A stretch of DNA of 64,000 nt from CAXMST01 sp038206985. GTDB taxonomy: Bacteria; Actinomycetota; Thermoleophilia; Solirubrobacterales; 70-9. Position 1 is the stretch's first letter; every line of letters starts with the position of its first letter. This document shows, piece after piece, positions 25,151 through 34,156 of the stretch. The stretch is taken from NCBI GenBank assembly GCA_038206985.1, contig JBBRAH010000012.1, forward strand, positions 1 to 64,000, given 5' to 3'. Made by a program: the position numbers and the translations under genes. A model generated the notes under the pieces. The model did not search any database, had not been told where the DNA came from, and saw only the letters and a list, made by a program, of their open reading frames with translations.

Positions 25151-25372
25151 ATGTCTGAAGACACCAAGGGCAAGGTCGACGAGGCCAAGGGGAAGGCCAA
25201 GCAGGCCGCAGGCGATGCGACCGGTAACGACGACCTCAACCGCGAGGGCAAGGTCGACGAGAAGGCCGGCGAGACCCGCCAGAAGCTCAGTGACGCCGGT
25301 GACAAGGCCGGCGACGGTGTCGACAAGGTCAAGGACAAGACCAAGGACATCGTCGGGGGCGGCGACAACTAG
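25151..25372 (+). CDS. CsbD family stress protein
   Basis: A 73-residue hydrophilic protein, MSEDTKGKVDEAKGKAKQAA, with the Lys/Ala/Asp/Gly-rich pattern and GDATGNDDLNREGKVD motif of CsbD proteins. These are abundant general-stress proteins of unknown mechanism. AAAGGA (25140-25145) precedes the ATG by 5 nt, which fixes this start over an in-frame one at 25091. It has its own candidate SigB-type promoter and terminator, so it is a single-gene unit. Confidence 0.92.
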   Translation: MSEDTKGKVDEAKGKAKQAAGDATGNDDLNREGKVDEKAGETRQKLSDAGDKAGDGVDKVKDKTKDIVGGGDN

Positions 25373-25387
25373 ACCTGACACTGAAGG

Positions 25388-25423
25388 CCCCCGTCACCGG
25401 AGTCGCCGGCGACGGGGGTTTTC
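25388..25423 (+). terminator. Rho-independent terminator of csbD
   Basis: CCCCCGTC pairs with GACGGGGG, with an inner ACCGG/CCGGC region, immediately followed by TTTTCG. It starts 16 nt after the csbD stop. Confidence 0.85.
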
Positions 25424-25507
25424 GTCGTTGAGGCCCCGCGAGACCGCCGGACAGCCGTCTGCAGGCGTGGCGTATCGTCAACCCGCACCCCACGGACAGG
25501 AGCGGCG

Positions 25508-25753
25508 ATGGCTTTCGACCAGGCGATGATCGGGCAGATGACGGCAGAGTTGATGGAAGAGGCGGACGCGCAGTACTCCGACGACGCCGAGATCAGGCTG
25601 GCGGCGATGATCGTCTCGGTCGAGCATGGCGAGAAGACCACCTACCACTGGCGCTTCCGGCCGCAGGGCAACCTTCCGCACGAGGCCCTCGGTCTGCTCG
25701 AGTACGTGAGCCGCCACATCGCGGGCCGGAGCCGGCCCGAAGAGGATCGCTAG
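25508..25753 (+). CDS. Small protein of unknown function
   Basis: An 81-residue acidic protein, MAFDQAMIGQMTAELMEEAD, with no recognised domain. ACAGGAGCGGCG before the ATG gives a fair ribosome-binding site. Its stop is one base before the M3 peptidase start, so the two are almost certainly co-translated. The end PEEDR supplies the AGAGGA ribosome-binding site of the peptidase. Confidence 0.7.
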   Translation: MAFDQAMIGQMTAELMEEADAQYSDDAEIRLAAMIVSVEHGEKTTYHWRFRPQGNLPHEALGLLEYVSRHIAGRSRPEEDR

Positions 25754-25754
25754 A

Positions 25755-27593
25755 TTGGCCGCCGACGTGACGACCGAGGCCGATATCAGTTGGAACCTCG
25801 ATCACCTGATCGACCTCGAAGCCGCGGGGCTGGCGGGCGAGGCGGCGCCGGATGGGGCCGCGGCCGTCAAGGTGCTGCTCGACGAGGCGGAGCGCTGCAG
25901 CGAGGTCTTCGCGGAGCGGTATGAAGGCAAGGTTGCCGATCTGGACGGGCCGGGGCTGCTGGAGGCGATGACCGAACTCGCCGGCATCAGCGACCTCGCC
26001 GGCAGAGCCCTCAACTACGCCCATCTGCGCTTCGCCGCCGATACCGCCGACCCGGAGATCGGGGCATTGCTGCAGAGCTCCTCCGAGCGGGCCACGCGAC
26101 TCAACACCAGGCTGCTCTTTTTCGAGCTCGAGTGGGTCGAGATCGACGATGATCTCGCCGAGGAGCTGCTCGCCACCGAGGGCCTCGACTTCTGTCGCCA
26201 CCACCTACGGCTGGAGCGGCGCTACCGGCCGCACCTGCTGACCGCGCCCGAGGAGCGCATCGCCAGCGAGCTCTCGGTCACGGGCGCCGGTGCCTGGAGC
26301 AGGCTCTTCGATGAGCTGACCTCGGCGATCCGCGTGCAGGTGCCGGGTGCGGAGGCTCCGATCTCTCTCGACGAGGCTCTCTCCAACCTCTTCAATCCCG
26401 ATCGCGAGGTGCGCAAGCAGACGGCCGAGGCTGTCACCGAGGCGCTGGAGCCCGGCCTGAGAACGCGCGGCTACGTCTTCAACACGTTGCTGCAGGAGAA
26501 GTCGATCAAGGACCGCCTGCGGAGCTATCCGCACTGGCTCGCCACCCGCAACCTCAGCAACGAGGCCTCCGACGAGTCCGTACAGGCTCTGGTCGAGGCG
26601 GTCAAGGCACGCTATGAGCTGCCGCGGCGCTGGTACCGGACCAAGGCTCGTCTGCTGGGCCTGGAGCGGCTTGCCGACTACGACCGGATGGCCACCGTCG
26701 GCGCCGACGACACCGAGATCGGCTGGCAGGAGGGCAGCGAGATCGTGCTCGACACATTCGGCTCGGTCTCCGAGACAATGCGCGATGTCGCGACCCGGTT
26801 CATCACCGAGGAATGGATCGACGCTCCGCCACGAGAGGGCAAGCGCGGAGGCGCATTCAGCGCCTCCGCAGTGCCCAGCGTGCATCCCTACGTGATGCTC
26901 AACTGGACCAATCGCCGCCGCGACGTCACGACCCTGGCACACGAGCTCGGGCACGGCATCCACCAGTACCTGGCGCGCGAGCAGGGGATCTTCCATCAGT
27001 CAACGCCACTCACCGTGGCCGAGACCGCGTCGGTTTTCGCCGAGGAATTGGTCTTTGGCCGCCTGCTCGCGGCGACGACCGACCCGGCCCCCAGGCTCGG
27101 CTTGCTCGCCGAGGCGATCGAGGGACAGATCGCAACCGTCTTCCGTCAGATCGCGATGAACCAGTTCGAGGATCGCGTCCACACGAGTCGTCGCGAGCAG
27201 GGCGAGCTCTCGGTCCAGCACTTCGGCGAGCTCTGGGCGGAGACCCAGACGGAGTTGCTGGGCGATTCGGTGGAGATCACCGACGACTACCGCTCGTGGT
27301 GGAGCTATGTCCCCCACTTCATCGGCTCGCCCGGCTATGTCTACGCCTACGCCTACGGCCAGTTGCTGGCGCTCTCCGTCTATCGGCTCTACACCGAGCG
27401 CGGCGAGGAGATCGTGCCGGGATATCTGGAGATGCTCAGCGCCGGCGGCTCGCGCTCGCCCGAGGAACTGGGTGAGCTCGTCGGCGTTGATCTCCGCGAT
27501 CCGGGCTTCTGGGACCGGGGTCTCGACCTGGTCGAGGAGCAGCTCGATGCCGCCGAAAGCGCCGCCGAGGCGGTGCTGGCAGAACGCGGCTGA
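25755..27593 (+). CDS. M3 family oligoendopeptidase
   Basis: A 612-residue zinc metallopeptidase of the PepF/thimet type that degrades oligopeptides in the cytoplasm. The zinc motif HELGH with GIHQYLAREQG follows near residue 397; the downstream Glu ligand lies in TVAETASVFAEELVF about 25 residues later. TTG 25755 is chosen because AGAGGA at 25741-25746 is 8 nt upstream; GTG at 25767 is the alternative. Confidence 0.93.
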   Translation: MAADVTTEADISWNLDHLIDLEAAGLAGEAAPDGAAAVKVLLDEAERCSEVFAERYEGKVADLDGPGLLEAMTELAGISDLAGRALNYAHLRFAADTADPEIGALLQSSSERATRLNTRLLFFELEWVEIDDDLAEELLATEGLDFCRHHLRLERRYRPHLLTAPEERIASELSVTGAGAWSRLFDELTSAIRVQVPGAEAPISLDEALSNLFNPDREVRKQTAEAVTEALEPGLRTRGYVFNTLLQEKSIKDRLRSYPHWLATRNLSNEASDESVQALVEAVKARYELPRRWYRTKARLLGLERLADYDRMATVGADDTEIGWQEGSEIVLDTFGSVSETMRDVATRFITEEWIDAPPREGKRGGAFSASAVPSVHPYVMLNWTNRRRDVTTLAHELGHGIHQYLAREQGIFHQSTPLTVAETASVFAEELVFGRLLAATTDPAPRLGLLAEAIEGQIATVFRQIAMNQFEDRVHTSRREQGELSVQHFGELWAETQTELLGDSVEITDDYRSWWSYVPHFIGSPGYVYAYAYGQLLALSVYRLYTERGEEIVPGYLEMLSAGGSRSPEELGELVGVDLRDPGFWDRGLDLVEEQLDAAESAAEAVLAERG

Positions 27594-27607
27594 GCTGCGG
27601 TGGAGCC

Positions 27608-28399
27608 CTACAGACGGCGGAAGCGGGTCTCAATCAGCGTCGAGTAGACCCCGAGGACGATGAATCCCAGCGCCACCGCCCCGAGCAGCAACGGACCGTA
27701 GGGCTGCTGGGCGAGTTCCTGGAGGGCGCTATCGATGCCCTTGGCCTCCCTGGCCTGCGATTCGACCGCGGCCTTGACGAGAAAACCGCCGATCAGGGCA
27801 TACACCACGGCGCGAGCGATGTGCCCTGCGGTACCGGTGATCTTGGCCAGGCGCTGCTGGCGCTGATCCATGCGCTGGGTTTCGAGCTCCTCCATGAACG
27901 AACCGCTCGCGCCCCGGTAGACCTGGTAGACGGCGACGCCGATCAGCACGATGCCGCCGAACCCGACGAGCAGCTCACCGGCGGGCAAGTCGAAGACGGT
28001 CGAGGTCTGCTGCCTGGCGCCGGATGAACCGGCCCCGGATCCGGTGGCCAGCCGGATCGCGGTGACACAGAGCGCTCCATAGACCAGCGTGCGGAAGATC
28101 GAGGCGACCCGCTCCACCGCCGCTTTCGAGTCGTCCCGCTCGCCAACGGGACCCAGCACCACCTCGGTGCCCCGGTATAGCGCGTAGGCGGCGAGGCCGA
28201 TCGCGATCAGGATCAGCGCGATGGGCCCGGCGTCGGAGTCAGCGATCGAAGCCAGCGCCCCGCTCTGGTCGGCTGAACTGCGCTCCTCCCCGAAGGCGAC
28301 GGCCAGCGCGATCGCCCCTACGAGTCCGTAGACGATCCCGCGCGCGGCGAATCCCATGCGTCCGATCGTCTTCCGCGTTCCGCTCGTGGCCTGGCTCAT
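27608..28399 (-). CDS. DUF1206 integral membrane protein
   Basis: A 263-residue protein built from three similar two-helix units (starting near residues 12, 95 and 185) each with an ARGIVYGLVG- or ARAVVYALIG-like motif, the hallmark of the DUF1206 family. Six transmembrane helices are expected. The function of the family is unknown. It converges with the M3 peptidase gene (14 nt between stops) and is divergent from the TauE-like gene. Confidence 0.88.
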   Translation of the reverse strand: MSQATSGTRKTIGRMGFAARGIVYGLVGAIALAVAFGEERSSADQSGALASIADSDAGPIALILIAIGLAAYALYRGTEVVLGPVGERDDSKAAVERVASIFRTLVYGALCVTAIRLATGSGAGSSGARQQTSTVFDLPAGELLVGFGGIVLIGVAVYQVYRGASGSFMEELETQRMDQRQQRLAKITGTAGHIARAVVYALIGGFLVKAAVESQAREAKGIDSALQELAQQPYGPLLLGAVALGFIVLGVYSTLIETRFRRL

Positions 28400-28516
28400 G
28401 GCCCCAAGCTACAGGGGTGGTGGCGTCCTCAACTGGGGGTCGCGTGGAGGATCCTTGCTCGGGCACCCACCGCGGAGCGAAAGCGGCGAGACTCCCGGGC
28501 AGCCGAAGGTCCCACC

Positions 28517-29278
28517 CTGCTCGCCATCGCCCTCCTCACCCTGATCGCCGGCCTGCTCGGCAGCATCGGCCAGACCACGGTCGGATTCGGTGCGGCCCTG
28601 ATCCTGTCACCGATCATGATCACCGTGCTGGTGCCGGACGAGGGCGTGCTCTGCACGCTGACGGCGGTGACCGCTCTGAGCATCGTGATGCTCGTCAGCG
28701 AGCGCCGCGAACTCGAGGTCGACCGCGACGCCCTCGCCGGTCTGCTCGTCCCGGCGGTTCCGGGTGTGGCCGCTGGAATCGTGCTGCTCGAACATGTCGG
28801 CCGCTCCTCGCTGCAGCTCGGTGTCGGCATCGTCGTGCTGGGGTTTGTGGGACTGCAGATCCGCTGGAGTCATCTTGGCCACCGCGAGCAGGACTCGCCG
28901 CGCTACCGGGCATCCGCGCCGCCGGCCGGTTTCGCAGCCGGGGTGTTGAACGGGGCGATTGCCACCGGCGGCCCACCGATCGCAGTCTGGCTCCAGTTCA
29001 TGCGCGCGAGCGCGAACCAGGCCCGTCACACCCTCGCCGTCGTATTCATCGTGATCAACTTCGCGACGATCCTCCTGCTCGTGCTCAGCGCCGCCCCACC
29101 GATCACCGGCGACGGCAGGGCGGCCTTTCTCGGTGCCTTGCTCGGCATCCTGGTCGGCTACCGGCTTGGACTGCAGGTGCTGCGCCGGGTGGATGCCCGG
29201 CTCTTTACGCGGCTTTTCGGCGCGATGCTGACAGCGCTGGGCCTCGCCAGCTTGATTGCCGGCCTCAGCGGGATTTGA
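28517..29278 (+). CDS. TauE/SafE-family transporter with apparent CTG start
   Basis: A TauE/SafE sulfite/organosulfonate-exporter family protein of about 253 residues. The conserved N-terminal half-repeat LIAGLLGSIGQTTVGFGAAL lies upstream of the first ATG (28616) and is in frame with it; the second half-repeat PAGFAAGVLNGAIATGGPP follows near residue 135. Between the upstream region and 28616 the frame has no ATG, GTG or TTG. CTG 28517 is preceded by GAAGG with 7 nt spacing and gives a natural N-terminus. Starting at 28616 would delete the first helix and half-repeat. Substrate not predictable. Confidence 0.8.
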   Translation: MLAIALLTLIAGLLGSIGQTTVGFGAALILSPIMITVLVPDEGVLCTLTAVTALSIVMLVSERRELEVDRDALAGLLVPAVPGVAAGIVLLEHVGRSSLQLGVGIVVLGFVGLQIRWSHLGHREQDSPRYRASAPPAGFAAGVLNGAIATGGPPIAVWLQFMRASANQARHTLAVVFIVINFATILLLVLSAAPPITGDGRAAFLGALLGILVGYRLGLQVLRRVDARLFTRLFGAMLTALGLASLIAGLSGI

Positions 29279-29320
29279 TCGCGAACGAGTCGCGGGGCCG
29301 GTGGCCCGTACGCCGGCTTC

Positions 29321-31288
29321 TCAGCTCACCTTCTGACCGGCATCGACATCGATACTCAGCCCGGGGTGCTCAGCGATGCGCTCCATCGGAGCGGGACGCC
29401 CCACGTGGTAGCCCTGTGCGAAGTCGATGCCCATACCCCCGAGCATGTCCAGCGTCGCCGCGTTCTCCACGCCCTCGGCAACGGTGGTCATGCCGAAGTT
29501 CCGGGCGACCATGACAATCGACTCGACCACCCGCTGGTCGACCTCGCTGCGGAGCAGATCCTGGATGAAGGACATGTCGATCTTGATCTCGGTCACGGGC
29601 AGGTGTCGCAGGTAGATGAAGGATCCATAGCCCGTCCCGAAATCATCGACGGCCACACCGCAGCCGATCTCCCGGAGTTGCTCCACCAGGCGCCGGGCGG
29701 CGTCGATGTTCTCGACGGCCGCGGTCTCGGTGATCTCGAAGACGACGCTGGCAGGTCTGGTGTCGTGCGCCTCCATCGCGGCCCGGACATGATCGATCAG
29801 ACGCGGGTTGGAGAGGCTCCTCGCGGACAGGTTGATGGCCACGGACCCTCGTGCGGCGAGCTCGACCCCGTGGTCGATCGCCCAGCGGTCGATCTCGGTG
29901 ATCAACTCGGAGTTCTCGGCGCTGGGCAGGAACTCTGCAGGTCCCACGGTCCGGCCATTGAGGTGCATCCGCAACAGCAACTCGTGGTGGTCGATATGAC
30001 CCCCCCGGATCGCGATGACCGGCTGGCTCCAGAAGTGGAACCGCCCCGTGGTCAGCGCTGTCTCGATGCGCCGCCGCCAGAGCTGAGCATTGGCGTCCTG
30101 ATGCTCGCGCTGCTCGCGGTGTAGGCGGTCGGTGATGTCGTGAGCGCTGGAGGAGATCCCGATGATCTCCCCCGCCTCGCTGCGGATCGGGAACGCCCGC
30201 AGTGACACATGCCGCTCCGCGCCGTCCTTGCTGTTGTGCAAAGCCATGGTCGCTGCCGAGCCGCTGGTGAGCACGGTCCTGTCGATCTGGTCCTGTTTTT
30301 CCCAGCGCTCCCTGGGCACGACCAACTCTTTGAGCGGTTTGCCGATCGCCTCCTCGGCTGCGTATCCATAGAGCCTCTGGGCTCCGTGGTTCCAGACCGT
30401 GACCAGGCCGTCGAGGTCCCTGGAGATGATCGCGTCCTCGGAGGAGCGGACGATTGCCGCGAGGTGCTCATTCTCGGCCTGGTGCCGCCGGGTGTCGCTC
30501 GTGTCGTGGATGAAGGCCGTGAACATCGGGGGGTCCTCGCGGATGCGCGCCACCGATACTTCGATCGGAACTCGCCTGCCGCCCGCGTCGACGCCGATCG
30601 TCTCCCGGCGTCGCTCGAGCGCTCCGGTGCTGTTCCCGGCCGCGTCGCCCCCGGACCCAGCCGGGAGACCCCCCGGCAGGATCAGATCGCCCACGTTGCG
30701 ACCGATGGCTTCAGACTTCGAGTAGCCGAACAGATCGCCGGCTGCGTTGTTCCACTCGTGGATGATTCCCCGCGCGTCAACGGTGACCACGCCGTCGAGG
30801 CTGGCCTCGATCGACGCGGTGTGAGTCGTCTCGGCTGTGACCGCGCGCGCATCGGCCCTCCGTGTCCGTGCGATGAGCCTCAGAAGCTTGCCCACGGCCG
30901 CAACGAGGACGAACACCGCGAGACCGACCGTGACCACGTCCAGCCGTGAGAAGTGGTCCCATGCGAGGACGACGATGGCCCCCAACGCGGCGCCCGCCAT
31001 CAGCATCGGATCGACCCGGCTCGCCTCCACACCATCGGCGAGGAAGAAGACCGCGGCGGCGCCCACGAGCACGAGCCGGAAGGCCCAGTCTTCGATCAGC
31101 ACCGAGGATGTCCCGGGAACGGTGGTCGTTGGCTGCACGAGGATCTCGATCACGATCAACGCGGCGCCAACCAGGACAGCCACGAGCGCCCGGCTTCTGC
31201 GACTCCGCCACGGAGCTTTCCTCCGGCCTGGTCCGCCTGTCCCTCCGTCAGTCGTCATGAACTCCTTCTCAACGGCTCGAGAATCCAT
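29321..31288 (-). CDS. Membrane PAS-PAS-EAL c-di-GMP phosphodiesterase
   Basis: A 655-residue protein. Four TM helices lie at about 33-52, 68-85, 93-110 and 117-138, then PAS1 (about 155-265), PAS2 (about 275-390) and an EAL domain (about 405-640). Residues expected for c-di-GMP hydrolysis are all present: E436 (ELLLR), N486 (INLS), E518 (FEITET), D548/D549 (DDFGTGYGSF), K569, E605 (VAEGVE) and Q625. No GGDEF domain. Start ATG 31288 or 31258 (AAGGAG just before the latter) cannot be separated. It is downstream of the carotenoid oxygenase gene on the same strand with a 97 nt gap. Paralogue of the gene at 34157. Confidence 0.9.
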   Translation of the reverse strand: MDSRAVEKEFMTTDGGTGGPGRRKAPWRSRRSRALVAVLVGAALIVIEILVQPTTTVPGTSSVLIEDWAFRLVLVGAAAVFFLADGVEASRVDPMLMAGAALGAIVVLAWDHFSRLDVVTVGLAVFVLVAAVGKLLRLIARTRRADARAVTAETTHTASIEASLDGVVTVDARGIIHEWNNAAGDLFGYSKSEAIGRNVGDLILPGGLPAGSGGDAAGNSTGALERRRETIGVDAGGRRVPIEVSVARIREDPPMFTAFIHDTSDTRRHQAENEHLAAIVRSSEDAIISRDLDGLVTVWNHGAQRLYGYAAEEAIGKPLKELVVPRERWEKQDQIDRTVLTSGSAATMALHNSKDGAERHVSLRAFPIRSEAGEIIGISSSAHDITDRLHREQREHQDANAQLWRRRIETALTTGRFHFWSQPVIAIRGGHIDHHELLLRMHLNGRTVGPAEFLPSAENSELITEIDRWAIDHGVELAARGSVAINLSARSLSNPRLIDHVRAAMEAHDTRPASVVFEITETAAVENIDAARRLVEQLREIGCGVAVDDFGTGYGSFIYLRHLPVTEIKIDMSFIQDLLRSEVDQRVVESIVMVARNFGMTTVAEGVENAATLDMLGGMGIDFAQGYHVGRPAPMERIAEHPGLSIDVDAGQKVS

Positions 31289-31385
31289 TCTCCACGGGCT
31301 CCGTCGTCAGAGCCGAGCAAAATATTAGCCCTTTGCAGGCGCAAACACCCCGTCGGATCGAGCCGTGAGAGCGGGACGCAGGGAG

Positions 31386-32816
31386 TCAGCCGCGCGAAAA
31401 CTGGCCGTGGAAGCCGAACGGGATGTGATGCGGCGCCTCCGCGCGAGCGAGCTCGCCCAGGTCCCGAGCGTCCAGCACGAGCAGGAACGAGCGCGCGGTC
31501 TCCGCGTCGAGCACCACCGAGAGCAACACACCGTCGTCCTCGGCTTCGCCCCCCGGCCTGGCGATGAAGACAGGCTCGCCGGGGGAGCAGCCCGATTCCA
31601 CCCACTCCGTCGAGGAGCGACTCTCCAGATCGGCCCGGACGATCCGCTCGAACCAGCCCGACTCGCCAACCCCGACGCCCCAGACGTAGCGGTAGGGCCG
31701 CTCGCTGCAGCGCCCATAGTTGATCCGGGGCAGCTCGAGGTCGGTGTCCAGGAGGCGTTCGCTGCTGATCGACCCATCGCCCGGCCGGACCCTCACCCGG
31801 CGCAGTTCAGAGCGAGCGATGCCTCCCCCTGAGCGAAGCCGGTCGAGGTAGAGATCGTCGATCAGGCCGGCATCGGCGTACGCCGACATGTCGATCACGA
31901 CGTCATCGTCCTGCTCATAGGCGTTGACGTGGTGGAAGCTGAAGAAGGGATCAGTGGTCAACGGAGGATGGGCTTCGCCTCCATCCCGCTCGATCAGCGT
32001 GACCCTCGTGCCGCGCTCCGGTTCCCAGCGGAAGTTCCGGATGAAGGGCTCGCGCCCGGAGGCGAGCCGCAGCGGGTTGACGGTGAAGGGGAATTCCGCC
32101 AGCACCAAATACCGCTCGGTGAGCCCGAAGGAATGCATATAGGCGGGCCGCTTCACGGGCAGGGAAGCGATCGCACGGGGGGCCTCCGAGTCGGGCTCGA
32201 GGAGGAAGAACCGGTAGCTGTTGCGGGGCCCGAGTTGAGTTGCGTAGTTGAGGAGACCACCGCTGGCGCGGTCGAGATGCGGATGGGCCGTGGTCAGCAT
32301 CCCCGGCGGCTCGAAGGCGACCCCGGCGGCGGCCAGGGTCTCGGGGTCGAACTGCATCGGGATGGGTGTCTCGGTCATAGCGATGAAGCGCTCGCCGAGC
32401 TGCACCAGGTTGACGTTGCAGTTGTCGGAGAACTGCGGGCTGAACATCGCCATGGCGCGGCCGAAGAGTGTGCGGCAGGGATCGGTGGCGAACTCCGAGA
32501 GGCCGACCTCCCCCTTCTCGGTCGCCGCGAACGCGCGCGTCTCGAGGAATCGCGACGCGTAGGAGACCGCGCCCGAGCCGAAGCCGAAGCGGTGCAGCAT
32601 TGCCTGGCCGTCGAACCAGTGCTCATAGGAGCGCTCCCCCGCCTCGAAGCGCGCGGGACCGGTCCGGATCAGGGAGCCCTCGAGCCAGGAAGGAAGCCGC
32701 CCACTGAACGGGAGGGAGTCGATCCGCACCTCGTGCTCGTGATCGAGCGACTCGAAGCCCTTTGCGTAGCGGGCAGTTTCGGCGTCAGAGGTGCGCTGGG
32801 CCACCGTCCCATCCAT
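31386..32816 (-). CDS. Carotenoid cleavage oxygenase (RPE65/CCD family)
   Basis: A 476-residue non-heme iron oxygenase predicted to cleave carotenoids or apocarotenoids to aldehydes such as retinal. The four iron-binding histidines are visible in TTAHPH (H178), YMHSFGLT (H228), FSFHHVNAYE (H295) and the C-terminal PFGFHGQF (H470). Start ATG 32816, divergent from the GGDEF gene with a 98 bp gap. No carotenoid-synthesis or rhodopsin gene is in the window, so the substrate is unknown. Confidence 0.93.
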   Translation of the reverse strand: MDGTVAQRTSDAETARYAKGFESLDHEHEVRIDSLPFSGRLPSWLEGSLIRTGPARFEAGERSYEHWFDGQAMLHRFGFGSGAVSYASRFLETRAFAATEKGEVGLSEFATDPCRTLFGRAMAMFSPQFSDNCNVNLVQLGERFIAMTETPIPMQFDPETLAAAGVAFEPPGMLTTAHPHLDRASGGLLNYATQLGPRNSYRFFLLEPDSEAPRAIASLPVKRPAYMHSFGLTERYLVLAEFPFTVNPLRLASGREPFIRNFRWEPERGTRVTLIERDGGEAHPPLTTDPFFSFHHVNAYEQDDDVVIDMSAYADAGLIDDLYLDRLRSGGGIARSELRRVRVRPGDGSISSERLLDTDLELPRINYGRCSERPYRYVWGVGVGESGWFERIVRADLESRSSTEWVESGCSPGEPVFIARPGGEAEDDGVLLSVVLDAETARSFLLVLDARDLGELARAEAPHHIPFGFHGQFSRG

Positions 32817-32877
32817 CCGCCGGGAGACTACTCCTCACCCGGGCAGCCGCATCATCAGTCCGGCCACCACCAGCCGG

Positions 32878-32906
32878 GTTTAACTCTTCCAAGGCGCGGC
32901 CGATAA
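32878..32906 (+). promoter_or_regulatory. Sigma-28 (FliA/WhiG)-type promoter of the GGDEF gene
   Basis: GCCGATAA (32899-32906) matches all eight bases of the sigma-28 -10 consensus, and TTAA (32880-32883) sits exactly 15 nt upstream where TAAA is expected. Only 8 nt separate the -10 box from the ATG, so transcription would start at or next to the start codon, giving a leaderless mRNA; consistently, no ribosome-binding site is present. Confidence 0.6.
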
Positions 32907-32914
32907 GTAGCTGC

Positions 32915-34030
32915 ATGGCATCCTTCTCCAACCTCCTCGGCACCGCCGACGTGGAAGCGCGGACGACGCCACCCCGACTGGTGGCCACCGTCGGCGCCTA
33001 CCTGTTCTTCGCGGGAGCGACCGCGACCGCCGTGATCCTTCTGGCCGAGCCGAACTTCGTCGGCGAGACCACGGGCTACTGGTTCCTCTGCCTCACCCAA
33101 GCACTCCTGGGGTTCGTGATGCTGGCATCGATCCGAGTGCGCGGCGACTGGGTGCCCTCGGTGCTGGTGTTCGGCGGCATTCTGATCATCACGGCGGCGA
33201 TCGCCATCAGCGGGGAGCGCACGCAGGCGGCGGTCGTGCTCAGCATCTTCTACGTCTGGCCGGCGCTCTACGCGGGTTACTTCTTCAAGCGACCCGTCGT
33301 GGCGACCGTCATCGTCGCAATCGCCGTCGCCTACGCGTTGGCCCTGGTCATCATCGATGCCGACACCGAGGCGATCGTCCCACGAGCGCTGGTGACAGTC
33401 TCGGTCGTCGCCGGAGTGGCGACCGTCGCCCATGTCGTGCGCCGGCATGTTGACGGGCTCGTGGGGCGGCTGGATCGCCTGGCGCGGGTCGACCCGCTCA
33501 CCGCTCTGGTCAACCGGCGCGGTTTCGCTGAGAGCTTCAAGGACGAACTCGAGCGGAGCCGACGCACCGGGCAGCCACTCGCCGTCGCCCTCGGCGACAT
33601 CGACCGCTTCAAGGCCCTCAACGATCGCTTTGGACACGCGTCCGGAGACATCGTGCTCCAGGAGTTGGGCCGGACGCTGCTGGCTGCCTCCCGGACGGTC
33701 GATACCGTCGCTCGGCTCGGCGGTGAGGAGTTCGCGGTGCTGATGCCCGTGACCGACGTGGATGCCGCAGTCGTGGCGGCGGAGCGACTGCGTGAGCGGG
33801 TCGCGGGGGTTCTCGACCCAGCCGGCGATCCGATCCAGATCACCTTCGGCGTTGCCTGCACCGAGCAGAGGAACTGCCAGGACGGTAACTCCCTGCTCCT
33901 GGCCGCCGACCGCGCCCTCTATGTCGGCAAGTCCCGCGCCGGTAACTGCACGGTGCGCTACGAGAGCGGCATGGATCATGGCACCGAGCGCCCTCCCCTC
34001 GATCCGTTCTCTCCGATCCCGTCCAGCTGA
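32915..34030 (+). CDS. Membrane diguanylate cyclase (GGDEF)
   Basis: A 371-residue protein with six hydrophobic segments (about 22-44, 55-72, 82-98, 103-122, 128-147 and 155-175) followed by a GGDEF domain (about 188-355). Active-site motif GGEEF at 269-273, the metal/GTP region LGDIDRFKALND near 227, and an inhibitory I-site RTVD at 260-263 exactly five residues before GGEEF, so an active, product-inhibited c-di-GMP synthase is expected. ATG 32915 is favoured over an upstream extension by the promoter position. It lies between the carotenoid oxygenase and the second EAL protein. Confidence 0.92.
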   Translation: MASFSNLLGTADVEARTTPPRLVATVGAYLFFAGATATAVILLAEPNFVGETTGYWFLCLTQALLGFVMLASIRVRGDWVPSVLVFGGILIITAAIAISGERTQAAVVLSIFYVWPALYAGYFFKRPVVATVIVAIAVAYALALVIIDADTEAIVPRALVTVSVVAGVATVAHVVRRHVDGLVGRLDRLARVDPLTALVNRRGFAESFKDELERSRRTGQPLAVALGDIDRFKALNDRFGHASGDIVLQELGRTLLAASRTVDTVARLGGEEFAVLMPVTDVDAAVVAAERLRERVAGVLDPAGDPIQITFGVACTEQRNCQDGNSLLLAADRALYVGKSRAGNCTVRYESGMDHGTERPPLDPFSPIPSS

Positions 34031-34156
34031 TCGCGCTCTGGCTAGACCTGCCGGCATGGTGTCGGCGGGACCTGCGCGCTCAAGGTATGCGGAACGCTGT
34101 CGATGGTTGCTGTACCGCCAAGGATGGCGGTTCCCCAGAAAGGAGAGTCCGAGCGA

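Noticed and set aside
25034..25381. Long hydrophobic N-terminal extension of the ANTAR regulator
   Set aside because: It is antisense to csbD and lies across its promoter; the receiver-like domain starts at ATG 25033.
34080..34106. Sigma-28-like promoter before the second EAL gene (TCAA-N15-GTCGATGG)
   Set aside because: Only 5 of 8 bases match at -10, which is expected by chance in this composition.
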